Of a stretch of 64,000 bases of DNA, positions 52,043-61,793 are shown in pieces. The stretch comes from Bacteroides thetaiotaomicron VPI-5482. GTDB lineage: Bacteria; Bacteroidota; Bacteroidia; Bacteroidales; Bacteroidaceae. The stretch is taken from positions 2,170,001 to 2,234,000 of the forward strand of contig NC_004663.1 in assembly GCF_000011065.1 (NCBI RefSeq). The letters are read 5' to 3'. Below the pieces are notes generated by a model that was given only the letters and a program-made list of their open reading frames with translations, was not told where the DNA came from and made no database searches. Positions within the stretch are counted from its first letter, which is position 1. Each line of letters opens with the position of its first letter. A program made the translations under genes and the position numbers.

Positions 52043-54907
52043 CTACATAGACACCATCTTGTATTTGGTCGTAAACGCTACAGGCTGCTTATTCTCTTTT
52101 GCCAGCTTGAACGGAATCAGTTTTTCTTCACCTGCTCCCAGTTCATAATGAACGGCATCTCCCACTTTCTTACCATCCACAAACATTTCCACCTTACCGA
52201 TATCCATCAACGTACCTGTATTTTTCACACTCACCCACACTGTCTTCTGATTCTTGACAAGGTTCTCTTCTACCTTGGACACAGCAAGATCGAAATTGGC
52301 ACCAAACTCATGTGTATAATTAAGCATTCCCGTGACGCCTTTCTTGTTATCACTATAGCCTACACTATGTTTGATCTCATTTTTAGCTACGTAATCGGGA
52401 CTCATTCCGCCTACCATGATTTTGAACTCTCCTTTTTCCACGACTCTGTCCATCCGGTCATTGAGCAATGAAATATCATATGGAGTCATTTCAAACGAAA
52501 CAGTCTTCGATTCTCCCGGCTGCAAATGAATACGGGCAAAGTCTTTCAATTCCATAACACGGGTTTTCACACTGGCATACATATCCGTCACATATAGCTG
52601 AGCGACTTCATCACCCGCACGGCTTCCTACGTTCTTCACTGTAGCCTGAACTTCCACATTGCCATTCGCCTTTTCCTGTATTTTCAGATTAGAATATTCG
52701 AACGAAGTGTAGCTGAGTCCGAATCCGAAGCGGTAGAGAGGATAATATTCCATGTCTACATATTCGTAACGGCGTCCTGAAGTCTTGAAGTTATAATACA
52801 AAGGAAGTTGTCCTACGTGACGCGGGAATGTCATCGGCAGGCGACCGGCAGGATTGTAATCACCAAACAGTACATCTGCCATAGCCGGACCACCTTCTTG
52901 TCCCGGCAACCAGTTTACCAAGATAGCCTTGCACATTTCGGATGCTTTCAGAATATCATAAGGACGGCCTGCCTGAAGAATCAGTATCACCGGTTTTCCG
53001 GTTGCACAGACTGCTTCCAGCAACTCCTGCTGTTTGCCCGGAAGGATTAAAGTCGCCCAGTCGTTATTTTCTCCACATGTCTTACGGACATCATTGGTCG
53101 CTTCACTGGTAGAGCAGTCACCCAGTACCATAATCACGACATCTGATTGGGAAGCTGCCTTCACAGCTTTCGGAATATTGGTTTCGTCCGGATTGGTAAA
53201 GTCACATCCTTGTTCATAAAGAACTTTGGTCTGCTTGCCCACTGCGCCTTTGATACCTGTCAATACCGATTTCAGTTGTCCCGGAAGCAATTTCGGAGTG
53301 TAATCGCCCGGCTGCAGGTCATCTGCACCGGGACCCAGTACCGCAATCGTACGCAGTGTCTTTGACAAAGGAAGAAGATTGTCTTTGTTTTCCAGCATTA
53401 CAATTGATTCACGTGCCGCCTGACGTGCCATTTCCTTATGGCTGTCCGAGTTCCATCCCGGGTATATTTTCTTCCAGTCCAGTGGTTTGCAAGGATTCTT
53501 TTCAAAGAGTTCGTTGCGGAACATCGTACCCAGCATCGTACGGCATACATTGTCCAGATCTTCCATATTGATACGACCGTCTTTTGCCGCCTGAATCACT
53601 TCTTTATTATTGTAAGTATCACCGCAATTGGTCGCAATGCCGGCAGCCAATGCCTGATTGGCTGCTTCAATCTTATCTTTTGCCGTGTAATGTTTACGGG
53701 CTGTCAGATTTCCGATAGCGCCACAGTCACTGACGATGAATCCATTGAATCCCCATTCCTGACGCAATATCTGTTGCAGCAGTTCTTTGCTCTTGGCAAC
53801 CGGAACTCCCATATAATCGGAATAGGCCATCATCAAAGACTGGCAGTCATAATTACGGATCGCATGACGGAACGGAACCAGATGAATCTCGCGCATTTCA
53901 CGTTCGGACAGTCCTATATCATGTGAGTCACGTCCACCCAACGGGGCACCATGTCCACCGAAATGCTTGGGAGTAGTAAACAATCCTCTGGACTGGTATC
54001 CTTTGATCCATGCACCTCCTATTTGTGACACCAATACAGGGTCTTCTCCAAAGGTTTCTTCACAGCGCCCCCAACGTGCATCCTGTGCAACGTCCAACAC
54101 CGGCGACCATGCCTGTTTTGTATTGGCAGCCACTGTCTCGTCTCCGATCACCATAGCCACTTCTTCCGTCAGCTTCCTGTTCCAGGTAGCTCCCATCGCC
54201 AAAGCCTGAGGGAAGATAGTAGCACCGCTACCATAAGAGAAACCATGCACCGCTTCTACCTTTGTGATAGGAGGCACGTACAAATGAGGAATACCGGGAA
54301 TGCCCCATCCTTCACGGATCAGTTCCATTTTATCCTCCGGCGTCATCACTGCCAACAAACTTTCCACCCGTTCTTCTACTGGCAGTGACGCATCCATATA
54401 CCGACGGTCAGTTACTTTTCCCTGACTGTCCGTCAATACCTTTTCTGCCACAAGAACCGAAATTTCTTTCAGAGAGAAAGGTTTATCCAACTTTCCCGAC
54501 TTAAAATTCAGCTTGACGTGTGCACCGTATTTAGGAGTGAATTTGACTTTCATCTGTTTGTCGCTCCCTTCGATCCGGTAGTTCACGGGAGTTCCCAGAT
54601 TCATGGGGTCATAAGTGACAAAGATATCCAGTACTTCTTTCAGTTCATTCTTATTGATACCCTGCATCTGAAGGTCCAGTTCACAAACATCTCCGGGCTG
54701 CTGAATGGTAAACATCAGCCATTGTTCAGCCTTTAGTGCCTGAGAAGGGATTGTCCACATCGTTTTTACATTCCTGTCAAAGGCTAAAGCAGCATTTTCC
54801 GCATTTGCAGAAGCAGATACCGATAATATATCACTCTGTTGCTGTGCCATTGCTACCGAACATGACAATAACCCTACTGCCAATATCCATTTCATTTTGT
54901 TTTTCAT
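52043..54907 (-). CDS. GH3-family glycoside hydrolase with N-terminal discoidin-like domain
   Basis: 954 aa from the ATG at 54907; an upstream TTG adds only MKNEHS. Signal peptide ending VAMAQ. Residues 25-155 resemble an F5/8-type or jelly-roll domain (LSVSASANAENAALAFDRN ... WTIPSQ). GH3 core: ARWGRCEETFGEDP, KHFGGHG, nucleophile in IVSDCG (Asp394). C-domain and FN3-like domain follow (GFGLSYTSFEYSN). A further ~100-residue C-terminal Ig-like domain ends the protein. First GH3 of the operon, 30 bp upstream of the esterase. Probably a periplasmic exo-beta-glycosidase. Confidence 0.9.
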   Translation of the reverse strand: MKNKMKWILAVGLLSCSVAMAQQQSDILSVSASANAENAALAFDRNVKTMWTIPSQALKAEQWLMFTIQQPGDVCELDLQMQGINKNELKEVLDIFVTYDPMNLGTPVNYRIEGSDKQMKVKFTPKYGAHVKLNFKSGKLDKPFSLKEISVLVAEKVLTDSQGKVTDRRYMDASLPVEERVESLLAVMTPEDKMELIREGWGIPGIPHLYVPPITKVEAVHGFSYGSGATIFPQALAMGATWNRKLTEEVAMVIGDETVAANTKQAWSPVLDVAQDARWGRCEETFGEDPVLVSQIGGAWIKGYQSRGLFTTPKHFGGHGAPLGGRDSHDIGLSEREMREIHLVPFRHAIRNYDCQSLMMAYSDYMGVPVAKSKELLQQILRQEWGFNGFIVSDCGAIGNLTARKHYTAKDKIEAANQALAAGIATNCGDTYNNKEVIQAAKDGRINMEDLDNVCRTMLGTMFRNELFEKNPCKPLDWKKIYPGWNSDSHKEMARQAARESIVMLENKDNLLPLSKTLRTIAVLGPGADDLQPGDYTPKLLPGQLKSVLTGIKGAVGKQTKVLYEQGCDFTNPDETNIPKAVKAASQSDVVIMVLGDCSTSEATNDVRKTCGENNDWATLILPGKQQELLEAVCATGKPVILILQAGRPYDILKASEMCKAILVNWLPGQEGGPAMADVLFGDYNPAGRLPMTFPRHVGQLPLYYNFKTSGRRYEYVDMEYYPLYRFGFGLSYTSFEYSNLKIQEKANGNVEVQATVKNVGSRAGDEVAQLYVTDMYASVKTRVMELKDFARIHLQPGESKTVSFEMTPYDISLLNDRMDRVVEKGEFKIMVGGMSPDYVAKNEIKHSVGYSDNKKGVTGMLNYTHEFGANFDLAVSKVEENLVKNQKTVWVSVKNTGTLMDIGKVEMFVDGKKVGDAVHYELGAGEEKLIPFKLAKENKQPVAFTTKYKMVSM

Positions 54908-54973
54908 GCTATGTTCGTTTTTCAACTATTATAAGGATTCTATTTATCAATTGCCTGTGTATGGATCTATCTG

Positions 54974-57067
54974 TTATTTAGTTTGCTTCACCATTTTTAT
55001 AGTGCCGTCCGGATTGTAGTACAGTTTGTCCACACAGATAGAGCGCAGCCAATCATGACCGGACAATGCACTGTTGTGATAGAAAGAATACCATTGTCCC
55101 TTGAACTCGACAATAGAGCCGTGGTTGGTATAACTATCGGTGGGTTCCATGTAAATTCCCTTGTATTCCCAAGGCCCCAAAGGCGAATCACTGATGGCAT
55201 AACACATTCGGTTATGCTTTTCTCCGTCGTCGTGATTATCAGAATAAGACAAGTAATATTTTCCGTTATACTTATGTATCCAGGTCGCTTCGTGGAAGTC
55301 TGAAAGTCCCTCCATAGTCCGCATGGGCCCATCCAGTTCTATCATATTATCTTTCAGTTTGCCACCTTTGCAGGTACCACCGCCACCATTGTAGATATAG
55401 GCCTGTCCGTCATCGTCCACAAATACACAAGGATCGATCATCGGATCCATTCCCTCAATATATCCCTGTACTTTGAATCCCTCCGCAGGCTTGTCACTGG
55501 TAGCTACACCGATCTCCCAGCTATCATTCCAGTCTGTTTCGCTGGGATGAGGGAAGTAGAAATAGTAGGTGCCGTTTCTGTAAGCACAATCCGGAGCCCA
55601 CATAAAACCTCCTTCTTTCCGTCCCCACGGCACTTGGTCGGAACTCAGGATTTCTCCATGATCCGTCCAGTTAATCATATCATCAGTCGAGAATACATGA
55701 TAGCGGTCCATCAAGTCACATCCACGCGGAGGAGCAATGTCATGAGAAGCGTACACATACAATCTGCCATCTTCCCATACATGCGCTGACGGGTCAGCGG
55801 TATACATATGCCGAATAAAAGGATTCGGACTTTTCGTATCCAGCTTTGCACTAAATGCCACAGCTTTTTCCTTTCTTAAAATCTTAGCGGCTTCTCCCAC
55901 CAATTTCAAATAATGATCGCTTTCCACGCCTTCTTCAAGGGGCACAAATGTACTTTTACCTACGGGAACCTTCTTAGCACATTTAAAGATGGCCGTCCCT
56001 TCATCTATTTCATCAAACATAGCCACGTAGATCATTTCAGCACCCGCCCGAATGGCTCCCATCAATTGCGTCCAAAGGAAAGAACCTTTATTGCGGGGAA
56101 TAAACGAATTATGATCTTTCCCCTTCAGATTTCCCCATGAGAAACCGGGGAAGACCAGCGGAGCATAATCTACCTGATTCTTCTTTGCCCACTGAATATC
56201 TTCTTCCACCAGTTTCTGATACTTGGGATAAGTCGTTTCATTATAACGCCCTACAAACCAAGGCATCATGATATCACATTTTCGGATAAGCTCATGCAGG
56301 CGGGGATCTGATTCTGTGTCCCCATTCAGTGTACGCCACTGCGTAGGTACTCCAAGCATCACACTGAATCCCTGTGACTTCAAGCCGTCAATAATATGAG
56401 CGGCTTCTTTCAGCCCATAGCGACGATTATCATTAAATCCGACTCCCCAAACCGTAACCAGCGGTTTACCATTGTGATACAGATAAGAGGGGTTCTTTGC
56501 ATGGTCTTTTAAAGAATAGCGTTCTGCTATTTCTGCTATGTCTTTCAGCAACAACTGCTCTTCTCCCGGTTGCATGCCGCTCAGGTCGTACATCACACAG
56601 ATAGCCCGTTCGTATTTATTGGCAAATTTCATCGCTGAATTCAGTACTTTATTAAAGTGTTTCAATCCGCTTTCGTTCCGTATCTCCGTAATAAAACGCT
56701 GCATAAATACTCCGTCCAGTCCATACTCCTGCATCCATTTAAAATGTACATCAACCGTAGATTCATCATGAGAAGAAAAAACATAAGCCGGTTTACCGTC
56801 AGCAAAGGAAAACTCAGTCTTATAGAGTTTCTTATACTCCGACACTTCAGGCCAAAGGTCTACCGAGCATGACCCCGGACGAAAACCATTACGTCCATTA
56901 TAATGATGCCAACCACGGCCCGAGCCGTCACCAGGGGTGTTGAACCACCCCTGATAACCTGCCATGACCAATCCTTTGTAAGAATTATACTGTTTCCCAC
57001 CGGATTGTGCCATCACCCCTATTGAAAACAATAAACACACCAACAACCAATCAAACCTTTTTACCAT
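54974..57067 (-). CDS. GH99/GH71-like and GH43 fusion enzyme
   Basis: 697 aa, signal peptide ending GVMAQ, no lipobox. Residues 28-400 form a GH71/GH99-like TIM barrel (MAGYQGWFNTPGDG, DGVFMQRF, MFDEIDEGTAIFKC). Residues 418-697 form a GH43 five-bladed propeller with the full triad: Asp425 (ADPSAH), Asp545 (MIDPC) and Glu593 (HEATW). GH43 enzymes act on arabinofuranosides, xylosides or galactosides. The fusion places two exo/endo activities on one polypeptide. It is first in the operon with GH3, esterase, GH3 and GH95. A -7 box lies about 60 bp upstream. Confidence 0.85.
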   Translation of the reverse strand: MVKRFDWLLVCLLFSIGVMAQSGGKQYNSYKGLVMAGYQGWFNTPGDGSGRGWHHYNGRNGFRPGSCSVDLWPEVSEYKKLYKTEFSFADGKPAYVFSSHDESTVDVHFKWMQEYGLDGVFMQRFITEIRNESGLKHFNKVLNSAMKFANKYERAICVMYDLSGMQPGEEQLLLKDIAEIAERYSLKDHAKNPSYLYHNGKPLVTVWGVGFNDNRRYGLKEAAHIIDGLKSQGFSVMLGVPTQWRTLNGDTESDPRLHELIRKCDIMMPWFVGRYNETTYPKYQKLVEEDIQWAKKNQVDYAPLVFPGFSWGNLKGKDHNSFIPRNKGSFLWTQLMGAIRAGAEMIYVAMFDEIDEGTAIFKCAKKVPVGKSTFVPLEEGVESDHYLKLVGEAAKILRKEKAVAFSAKLDTKSPNPFIRHMYTADPSAHVWEDGRLYVYASHDIAPPRGCDLMDRYHVFSTDDMINWTDHGEILSSDQVPWGRKEGGFMWAPDCAYRNGTYYFYFPHPSETDWNDSWEIGVATSDKPAEGFKVQGYIEGMDPMIDPCVFVDDDGQAYIYNGGGGTCKGGKLKDNMIELDGPMRTMEGLSDFHEATWIHKYNGKYYLSYSDNHDDGEKHNRMCYAISDSPLGPWEYKGIYMEPTDSYTNHGSIVEFKGQWYSFYHNSALSGHDWLRSICVDKLYYNPDGTIKMVKQTK

Positions 57068-57123
57068 GTTATTCTTTTATTTTTCATGTTATGTTATTAC
57101 GTCTGCCAAAAAATATTTTTCAG

Positions 57124-57131
57124 CAAAGTAA
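57124..57131 (-). promoter_or_regulatory. Promoter for the GH43-GH3-esterase-GH3-GH95 operon
   Basis: Minus-strand TTACTTTG fits the -7 consensus except for one base. TTTG at 57158-57155 lies 23 bp further upstream. The start codon is 57 bp downstream of the box. The intergenic stretch from 57132 to the repeat copy at 57425 shows no gene. Confidence 0.5.
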
Positions 57132-57424
57132 AGGGGCATCCCTTAATAAATACCACAAAAACGAATTAATAATGACTTAAAATCGAATTAATTGAAGAAA
57201 AAGAAGAGTATTCGTAGAAATATTATACAGAAATATATAAATATCACAGATATAGTCCGCATTCTTCGTGCAGACTATCAGCCAAACAGGGCATTTATTA
57301 TTTATGCGAATCAGTAGTTGGATTTTGTTCGTTTTCGATTCAGATTTGAATCAACCGCCGATTCGCATTAATAGCTAATAAAGCGAAACTAAGAATTAAG
57401 TCCGAAGATTATTCTTCTCCTGAC

Positions 57425-57946
57425 CTCGTAAGGAACTCAGTTCAATGACACAAAAAGAGAAAGGAAGTAGTGTAGCGATAATTCATCGATTTACTTAGAA
57501 GATACAGAACTTTTCAACATCAGCACCAACATCTGTACGAAAGACATTGACTGATTATGCAGTAACTCCCGATCATTTATTAATAAATTCTTTCACCGTT
57601 TATTATAAACGTCCCCCAAGTTTATTATAAACTCGAATTTCGAACTTGCTGCAAGAAATATCAATTTTAGGCAACAAAAAGGGCCGCAATTCCCATAAAG
57701 AATCGCAGCCCTTAGCTTGTACCAGATTATCTGACAAGCATTACCCGAAGTGGGAATGCCTGCAATCTGTTATTATATAATACTTATTATCGCTCATTTT
57801 TCGTCTATATTATCAATGTTATTGAATTTTCTTCCGGTTTCTATTTACAAATATACAACATAAAAAGCGGTTTGTCAAGTCCTCCATGCTTCTTTCATAC
57901 ATCTGATTACAAATCGTACGGTTTTGGTTCAACTGCTGATTCACAT
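57425..57946 (-). repeat. Right copy of ~520-bp inverted repeat flanking the second locus
   Basis: Reverse-complement partner of 28072-28590. Homology is strongest at 57674-57912 and continues with gaps to about 57425. The internal dyads (GTTTATTATAAAC pairs near 57598-57632) and their spacing are conserved. It transcribes leftward, toward the GH43 operon. Confidence 0.85.
57674..57842 (-). ncRNA. Candidate small RNA B (right repeat copy)
   Basis: Minus-strand TATATTTG (57855-57848) with TTG (57878-57876) exactly 20 bp before it. Terminator stem GGGCTGCGATTC / GGGAATTGCGGCCC (57711-57681) and TTTTT. One stem position is a G-C pair where copy A has a mismatch-type change (GCAGCC versus GCGGCC), so pairing is kept. 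It lies upstream of, and in the same direction as, the GH43 operon, 540 bp before its promoter. Confidence 0.7.
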
Positions 57947-57953
57947 TATTTAC

Positions 57954-58799
57954 TTAAAATTCAAACAGATTTCTTGCGCAGTCGTATCCTTCCTCATAAA
58001 ATTCCGTCAGTTTCTGTACATCCCGTTCAATCCGGTCCACCATCACCGGTTTCTGCGGACGGATAACGATGATCTTTCCTTCATCTTCCATCTGTTCCAC
58101 CATTTCCAGCTGTTCATTGTAAACTGCACACCGACGACTCAATGCTTCACGCAACTTCGGATATTTCCGGTACACAAACGATGGAATACGGATATCTTTC
58201 GTGTCTTTCCGGTAACCACGATTACGGGTAAGTATAACCACATTACGGGTGTAACCGTCCGCAATAGCTCTCTGCAAGGGAATAGAGTCTACAATGCCCC
58301 CATCAAGCATCGGAACACCATCCACATAAGTGACAGGACAAACAAAAGGCAGGCTACTGGATGCCCGGACAATATCAATCACACGGCTTTTATCCCGTTT
58401 CTCTTCAAAATAGTTGGCTTCTCCTGTCATACAATTCGTGGTTACCATCACGAAACGTTCGGGAGAAGCAAAGTATGTATCATAATCATAAGGAAGAATA
58501 TGTTCGGGAAATTCGTTGAAAAGTAAATCAAAGTCGAGAATGTTACGCTTCCTGAGCAGATGTTTCAGGCCGATATAATTGTATTTCTCCAGCAGGTCAA
58601 TATTACTGAACTTGGCACGACCACGCTGACGGGATGCATACGACAAGCCGTTACAGGCTCCTGCCGATACCCCGATCGCATAAGGAAAACGAATATCATG
58701 ATCCATTAAATAGTCAAGTACCCCACAAGTGAATACTCCCCGCATTCCGCCTCCTTCAAGTACTAACCCCGTATGTTCATCCAATTTCAAGTCTTTCAT
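57954..58799 (-). CDS. Patatin-like phospholipase
   Basis: 281 aa, no signal peptide. Catalytic dyad visible: oxyanion loop GGGMRG (17-22), nucleophile GVSAG (Ser45) and DGG (Asp166). Patatins hydrolyse acyl esters of phospholipids or other lipids. The start overlaps the end of the antiporter gene by 23 bp, so translation is probably coupled. Length and motifs match the YjjU-like bacterial patatins (RGRAKFSNID region). Substrate unknown. Confidence 0.9.
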   Translation of the reverse strand: MKDLKLDEHTGLVLEGGGMRGVFTCGVLDYLMDHDIRFPYAIGVSAGACNGLSYASRQRGRAKFSNIDLLEKYNYIGLKHLLRKRNILDFDLLFNEFPEHILPYDYDTYFASPERFVMVTTNCMTGEANYFEEKRDKSRVIDIVRASSSLPFVCPVTYVDGVPMLDGGIVDSIPLQRAIADGYTRNVVILTRNRGYRKDTKDIRIPSFVYRKYPKLREALSRRCAVYNEQLEMVEQMEDEGKIIVIRPQKPVMVDRIERDVQKLTEFYEEGYDCARNLFEF

Positions 58800-61002
58800 T
58801 TTTTTCTCCCTTATTCTTATTCCGACGAATAACCAGCAATGATGACAATTCCCGCATCACAAGCTCATCCTCGGATAATTTTGTATAGGAAAGATGGCTC
58901 ATTACCAGCAATCCATCTCTCTCTTTGGTTACTAATTCTTCTACTCCTGCAAACCATACCACTACTATCTGATCAGCATAATGAGCCAACAAGTCATCTA
59001 TGCACTGATGAAACTCTTCATCGTCCGTTTCAAAAAGGAAAAGGCGCACCGAATGACCGTTTTGCAACATTATATTCAGATACGAAAGTAGGAATACATC
59101 AATCATTCCTCCCAGAACAAAGCTAACCAGTGCTCCTTCCCGATAATTACGATTCACAAATACGGCAACAGGACATTTCACCTGTTCCATTATGTCATCA
59201 ATCTTATCACGGAAGAGCGTCAGCCATAAAATAGCTCCCGGAGTTCCCGGCATTTCGGGACGGTAATGGCTACCGGCTCCTAAAAGCAACATATCAGGAT
59301 GCTCTTTGCGAATAAAATGAATCATCTCCTGTACCAGCTTATCCGTCACCCGATAGTGATTGTCCACCTGAATATTCAGTTCGACAGCTCTTTGGTTGAG
59401 TAAAGCAAAGCTTTCGCTTTCATAATGCTGGGCATCCAACGGATTCAAATCCGTACCCACTGTATAATGCGCTGCAATCACATGTTCTTTCTTCAACTGC
59501 TTCCCGAATAACAAATCATAAATGGAAAGCAGACTGCGCCCGGACTCCGGGCGACCAAAACAAAATATAAGTTTGCGCTTCAAAGATAACTTTTCTTCCC
59601 GATGTACAAAGAAACGTTCGACTAAATGTAGCAGCGGAGTGGTCATAAAGGTTGTAACTAGCGCCATAATGACCAAAATTACGAAAATAGACGGGGGAAG
59701 AACTCCCATTTCGTAACCAATATTCAATGCCACCAACTCCATCAATCCGCGCGTATTCATTAAGGTACCCACTGTCAGACTATCCTTCCATGACTCACCC
59801 ACCAGACGGGCAGCTATGGCACAGCCACCGAGCTTACCGACTATGGCCACTGTCACCAGCAGCAAACACACCATCCACAACTCCGGACTATTGATCAGAC
59901 CTATCTCCGTACGCAAACCTGTGAAAGCAAAGAATAACGGTAGGAAGAAAACCAAAGAAATGTCTTCTACCTTTTCCATCATCACCTTTCGGAAACCCAG
60001 ATTCGACGGCATCACCACTCCTGCCATAAACGCTCCGAACAAAGCATGAATACCGATAATCTCTGTCAGACAGGAAGAAATGATCAGAATCAACAGGATA
60101 AATGCCACAAACGTTTTATTGATCGCCTCCTTATTGGCATACACCTCTCCCACCTTTTTCAGAAACGGACGCACAACCAAAAACATGACTGCAATATACG
60201 CTACAGCCAATCCCACAGAATAGAGAGCACTGGCAAAGCTACCTGCCTTTGAAATAGCAATAACAACAGCCAGCAAACACCAGGCAGTCACATCATCATT
60301 GGCAGCAGAAGCAATCGCAAGAGTCCCCAAAGGAGTTTTGGTCATATTTCGTTCCTGAATGATACGCGCCAGCACGGGGAAAGCGGTAATACTCATGGAG
60401 ATGCCTATAAACAAGGCAAAAGGCAGAAAGGGAGTATGATCGGCGGCATACGTTTCGTAAATCCAGTAAGAAGACAGGATACCCAGAAAGAAAGGTACTA
60501 AAATACCGGCATGACTGATCACCAGCGTTTCATTTATCTTATTTTTCAGCACACTGAAGTCCAGTTCCATACCGATAACAAACATGAAAAGGATCAGTCC
60601 GACCTGACTCAGCAATTCAAGATTGGTCAGTGAATGGACAGGGAACAGGAAATGAAAAGCTTCCGGGAAAAAAAGCCCCAAAACAGAAGGCCCCAAGACA
60701 ATACCGGCTACGATTTCTCCAATCACCCCCGGCTGCCCGATAAGACTAAACAAATAACCGAAAAGACGCACCATCAACAACACGGCAATAATCTGAATAA
60801 GTAACGTCGTCAGCGGATGATGCAGATTATCTTGCATAAATTGTAGAAACATGGCAAAAGGCCCGTCTTGTACCGTGTTTAACGTGTTCGCAGCATGATG
60901 TGAAAACCTGTCGCCCTCTTCAATAGCAACATAAATCAACCCTCCAAACAGAAGGAGCATAAGTACATAAATAATATAATTCTTCCGGGCTTTATTCTGC
61001 AT
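58777..61002 (-). CDS. CPA2/Kef-type cation:proton antiporter with cytoplasmic C-terminal domain
   Basis: 741 aa. After a first helix (YIIYVLMLLLFGGLIYVAI) and a periplasmic loop, residues about 65-465 hold the 12-helix Na+/H+ exchanger domain: GQPGVIGEIVAGIVLGPS, SMSITAFPVLARI and the ion-site pair ASAANDDVTAW. The C-terminal ~270 residues resemble a universal-stress-type nucleotide-binding domain (HPDMLLLGAGSHY) as in plant CHX-like relatives. Role: monovalent cation or pH homeostasis in the inner membrane. It overlaps the patatin gene downstream. Confidence 0.9.
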   Translation of the reverse strand: MQNKARKNYIIYVLMLLLFGGLIYVAIEEGDRFSHHAANTLNTVQDGPFAMFLQFMQDNLHHPLTTLLIQIIAVLLMVRLFGYLFSLIGQPGVIGEIVAGIVLGPSVLGLFFPEAFHFLFPVHSLTNLELLSQVGLILFMFVIGMELDFSVLKNKINETLVISHAGILVPFFLGILSSYWIYETYAADHTPFLPFALFIGISMSITAFPVLARIIQERNMTKTPLGTLAIASAANDDVTAWCLLAVVIAISKAGSFASALYSVGLAVAYIAVMFLVVRPFLKKVGEVYANKEAINKTFVAFILLILIISSCLTEIIGIHALFGAFMAGVVMPSNLGFRKVMMEKVEDISLVFFLPLFFAFTGLRTEIGLINSPELWMVCLLLVTVAIVGKLGGCAIAARLVGESWKDSLTVGTLMNTRGLMELVALNIGYEMGVLPPSIFVILVIMALVTTFMTTPLLHLVERFFVHREEKLSLKRKLIFCFGRPESGRSLLSIYDLLFGKQLKKEHVIAAHYTVGTDLNPLDAQHYESESFALLNQRAVELNIQVDNHYRVTDKLVQEMIHFIRKEHPDMLLLGAGSHYRPEMPGTPGAILWLTLFRDKIDDIMEQVKCPVAVFVNRNYREGALVSFVLGGMIDVFLLSYLNIMLQNGHSVRLFLFETDDEEFHQCIDDLLAHYADQIVVVWFAGVEELVTKERDGLLVMSHLSYTKLSEDELVMRELSSLLVIRRNKNKGEKNERLEIG

Positions 61003-61188
61003 AAACTTGTTTTTTTGCTATTTGTTGCATAATTATAATAAAAACAAACGAAAAAGGCAGATAGTTTGGCAAAAATAGTAAATATTCAAACAAAATCTTG
61101 TTTTTTTGCTTCAATCTATGTAACTTTAGGCTAGCTTAATTGTTTTAAGTAGGAAATTCAAAAAAAGTCCTGCCCGCAGGCAAGCACC

Positions 61189-61710
61189 ATGAGAATACAG
61201 TTTGAAATTAAAGAAAAGTTGCCGGAACTCATTGAGGAAATCCTGCATTCTGACAAATGGCAAACTTCCGTGAAGGAAGAAATCAGCGGTCGGACGACCG
61301 TCGTGATCCGTGACCAAGCGTATGGTTCAGAAGCAACGATTGAGATTTACGCTCAATCCATCGAAATCAAAACCGCATGGTCAAAGTACTTCTATCGTAT
61401 ATTCGTTGCCAACGATCTTGTCTGGTGTGAATATAACGGTGCCTATCGTGGACTATTGGAACAAGTGCTCCTGCCCACCATCACTCCTAAAGAAAGCCTG
61501 CTTGATTCTGATGTTACTGAAAGTTCACTTTATGGACGTGAACATAAGAAGTTAAGAGAATATGCCGAAGACAACCTGAAGCTGAAACAATTCCGCCGGG
61601 AAAACTTCAACGAACAGAGGAATGGAACCGCAGCATTCGATCATCCTAAACGGGTTTATGATGAGTTTATAAAAGAAGACTATGTAGTGACACCGAAAGG
61701 CAATAAATAA
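61189..61710 (+). CDS. Hypothetical protein, DUF4268-like
   Basis: 173 aa, soluble, acidic and basic residues mixed, no signal. Some resemblance by eye to the DUF4268 group of small Bacteroidetes proteins (AWSKYFYRIF, EYNGAYRGL), but this is weak. A TAACTTTA box at 61121 with TTG 20 bp before it could be its promoter, and a strong terminator follows directly. It stands alone between the antiporter and the barrel protein. No function can be assigned. Confidence 0.7.
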   Translation: MRIQFEIKEKLPELIEEILHSDKWQTSVKEEISGRTTVVIRDQAYGSEATIEIYAQSIEIKTAWSKYFYRIFVANDLVWCEYNGAYRGLLEQVLLPTITPKESLLDSDVTESSLYGREHKKLREYAEDNLKLKQFRRENFNEQRNGTAAFDHPKRVYDEFIKEDYVVTPKGNK

Positions 61711-61744
61711 TAGAAAAGGGTACCGCTGAGGGTACCCTTTTCTA
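61711..61744. terminator. Perfect 14-bp intrinsic terminator
   Basis: TAGAAAAGGGTACC / GGTACCCTTTTCTA with a GCTGAG loop, starting one base after the hypothetical gene's stop. It can serve the convergent barrel-protein gene as well. Confidence 0.9.
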
Positions 61745-61793
61745 TATTATAAATGCTCTCCCTATCCGCCAGATAAAGAAAACACCCCGCCAG

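Noticed and set aside
57300..57370. Another 22-bp dyad array based on GATTC/GAATC
   Set aside because: The half-sites are irregularly spaced (11, 12, then 29 bp) and do not hold the 10/12 pattern.
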